Position numbers and translations under genes: made by a program
In this document: positions 6,036 to 6,156 of the stretch, one piece after another
Numbering within the stretch: position 1 is the first letter of the stretch
Layout: every line of letters starts with the position of its first letter
Assembly (NCBI GenBank): GCA_022844065.1
Contig: JALHML010000038.1
Location: 1-6,156, forward strand
Direction: 5' to 3'
DNA: 6,156 bases
Source: Minisyncoccota bacterium
GTDB lineage: Bacteria > Patescibacteriota > Minisyncoccia > Phycocordibacterales > Phycocordibacteraceae
The notes under the pieces: generated by a model
What the model was told of the DNA's origin: nothing
What the model saw: only the letters and a program-made list of their open reading frames with translations
Databases searched by the model: none

Positions 6036-6156
6036 CTAATGTAGTGCCGCTGCCAATTTTATAACTGCGGCCCGTCGCATGCTAATCTCGTTCTTTTCTG
6101 TCGGCGACATTTCAGCCATGGTGCGATTGCTTCCTTTTGGTTGGAAGATTACATCC
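6036..6156 (-). CDS. rdgB: Non-canonical purine NTP pyrophosphatase (RdgB/HAM1 family), C-terminal end only
   Basis: The window holds the last 39 residues and stop of a gene entering from the right edge. They read DVIFQPKGSNRTMAEMSPTEKN and continue to KLAAALH. This matches the C-terminus of RdgB/ITPA proteins, where (GF/GW)D-x-x-F-x-P-x-G is followed by T-x-A-E-M-x-x-x-E-K-N-x-I-S-H-R. The family hydrolyses ITP, dITP and XTP to monophosphates and so cleans the nucleotide pool. The usual base-recognition SHR is SMRR here (methionine for histidine). The stop lies two bases before atpG, so this gene sits inside the atp cluster, where atpA would normally be found. It is not the C-terminus of an alpha subunit. 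Only the tail is seen, so activity and full length cannot be judged. Confidence 0.82.
   Translation of the reverse strand, partial: DVIFQPKGSNRTMAEMSPTEKNEISMRRAAVIKLAAALH

Overview
This 6.2-kb window is dense bacterial DNA with short gaps and mixed base composition: a 60-base sample inside atpD (3901-3960) is 50% G+C. It carries the last part of an F1 ATP synthase gene cluster, a translation-associated ATPase (ychF), and several small proteins without clear names. The very short intergenic gaps, mostly absent Shine-Dalgarno sites, tiny conserved-looking hypothetical proteins and a shortened epsilon subunit suggest a reduced-genome lineage such as Patescibacteria/CPR (Parcubacteria-like). That placement is an inference from style and remembered family resemblance, not proven here.

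Right half (6156 down to 2989, all minus strand): the 3' end of an RdgB/HAM1-type non-canonical purine NTP pyrophosphatase, then atpG (gamma), an AT-rich 137-codon gene of unknown function, atpD (beta), atpC (epsilon, sandwich domain only) and a near-perfect hairpin terminator. The unknown gene and its downstream spacer interrupt the usual atpG-atpD junction. The spacer holds the best promoter-like sequence in the window (TTGAGA-17-TATAAC), placed so that an atpD-atpC transcript would be almost leaderless.

Middle (2962 down to 1642, minus strand): a four-helix membrane protein ending at a probable terminator, then a two-gene unit of a 77-residue charged helical protein and a flavodoxin-fold NAD(P)H:quinone oxidoreductase-like protein. 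A small two-helix membrane protein on the plus strand (1337-1561) has its own promoter and a textbook Shine-Dalgarno, and converges on this unit. Between the two stop codons lies a nested set of inverted repeats that probably ends transcription from both sides.

Left part: ychF on the minus strand, divergent from the small membrane protein. Beyond its stop codon the same reading frame stays open for 45 codons to the window edge, through a tRNA T-arm-like string and a strong hairpin. This may be the leader of another gene, possibly a GIY-YIG type protein, but the decisive sequence is outside the window.
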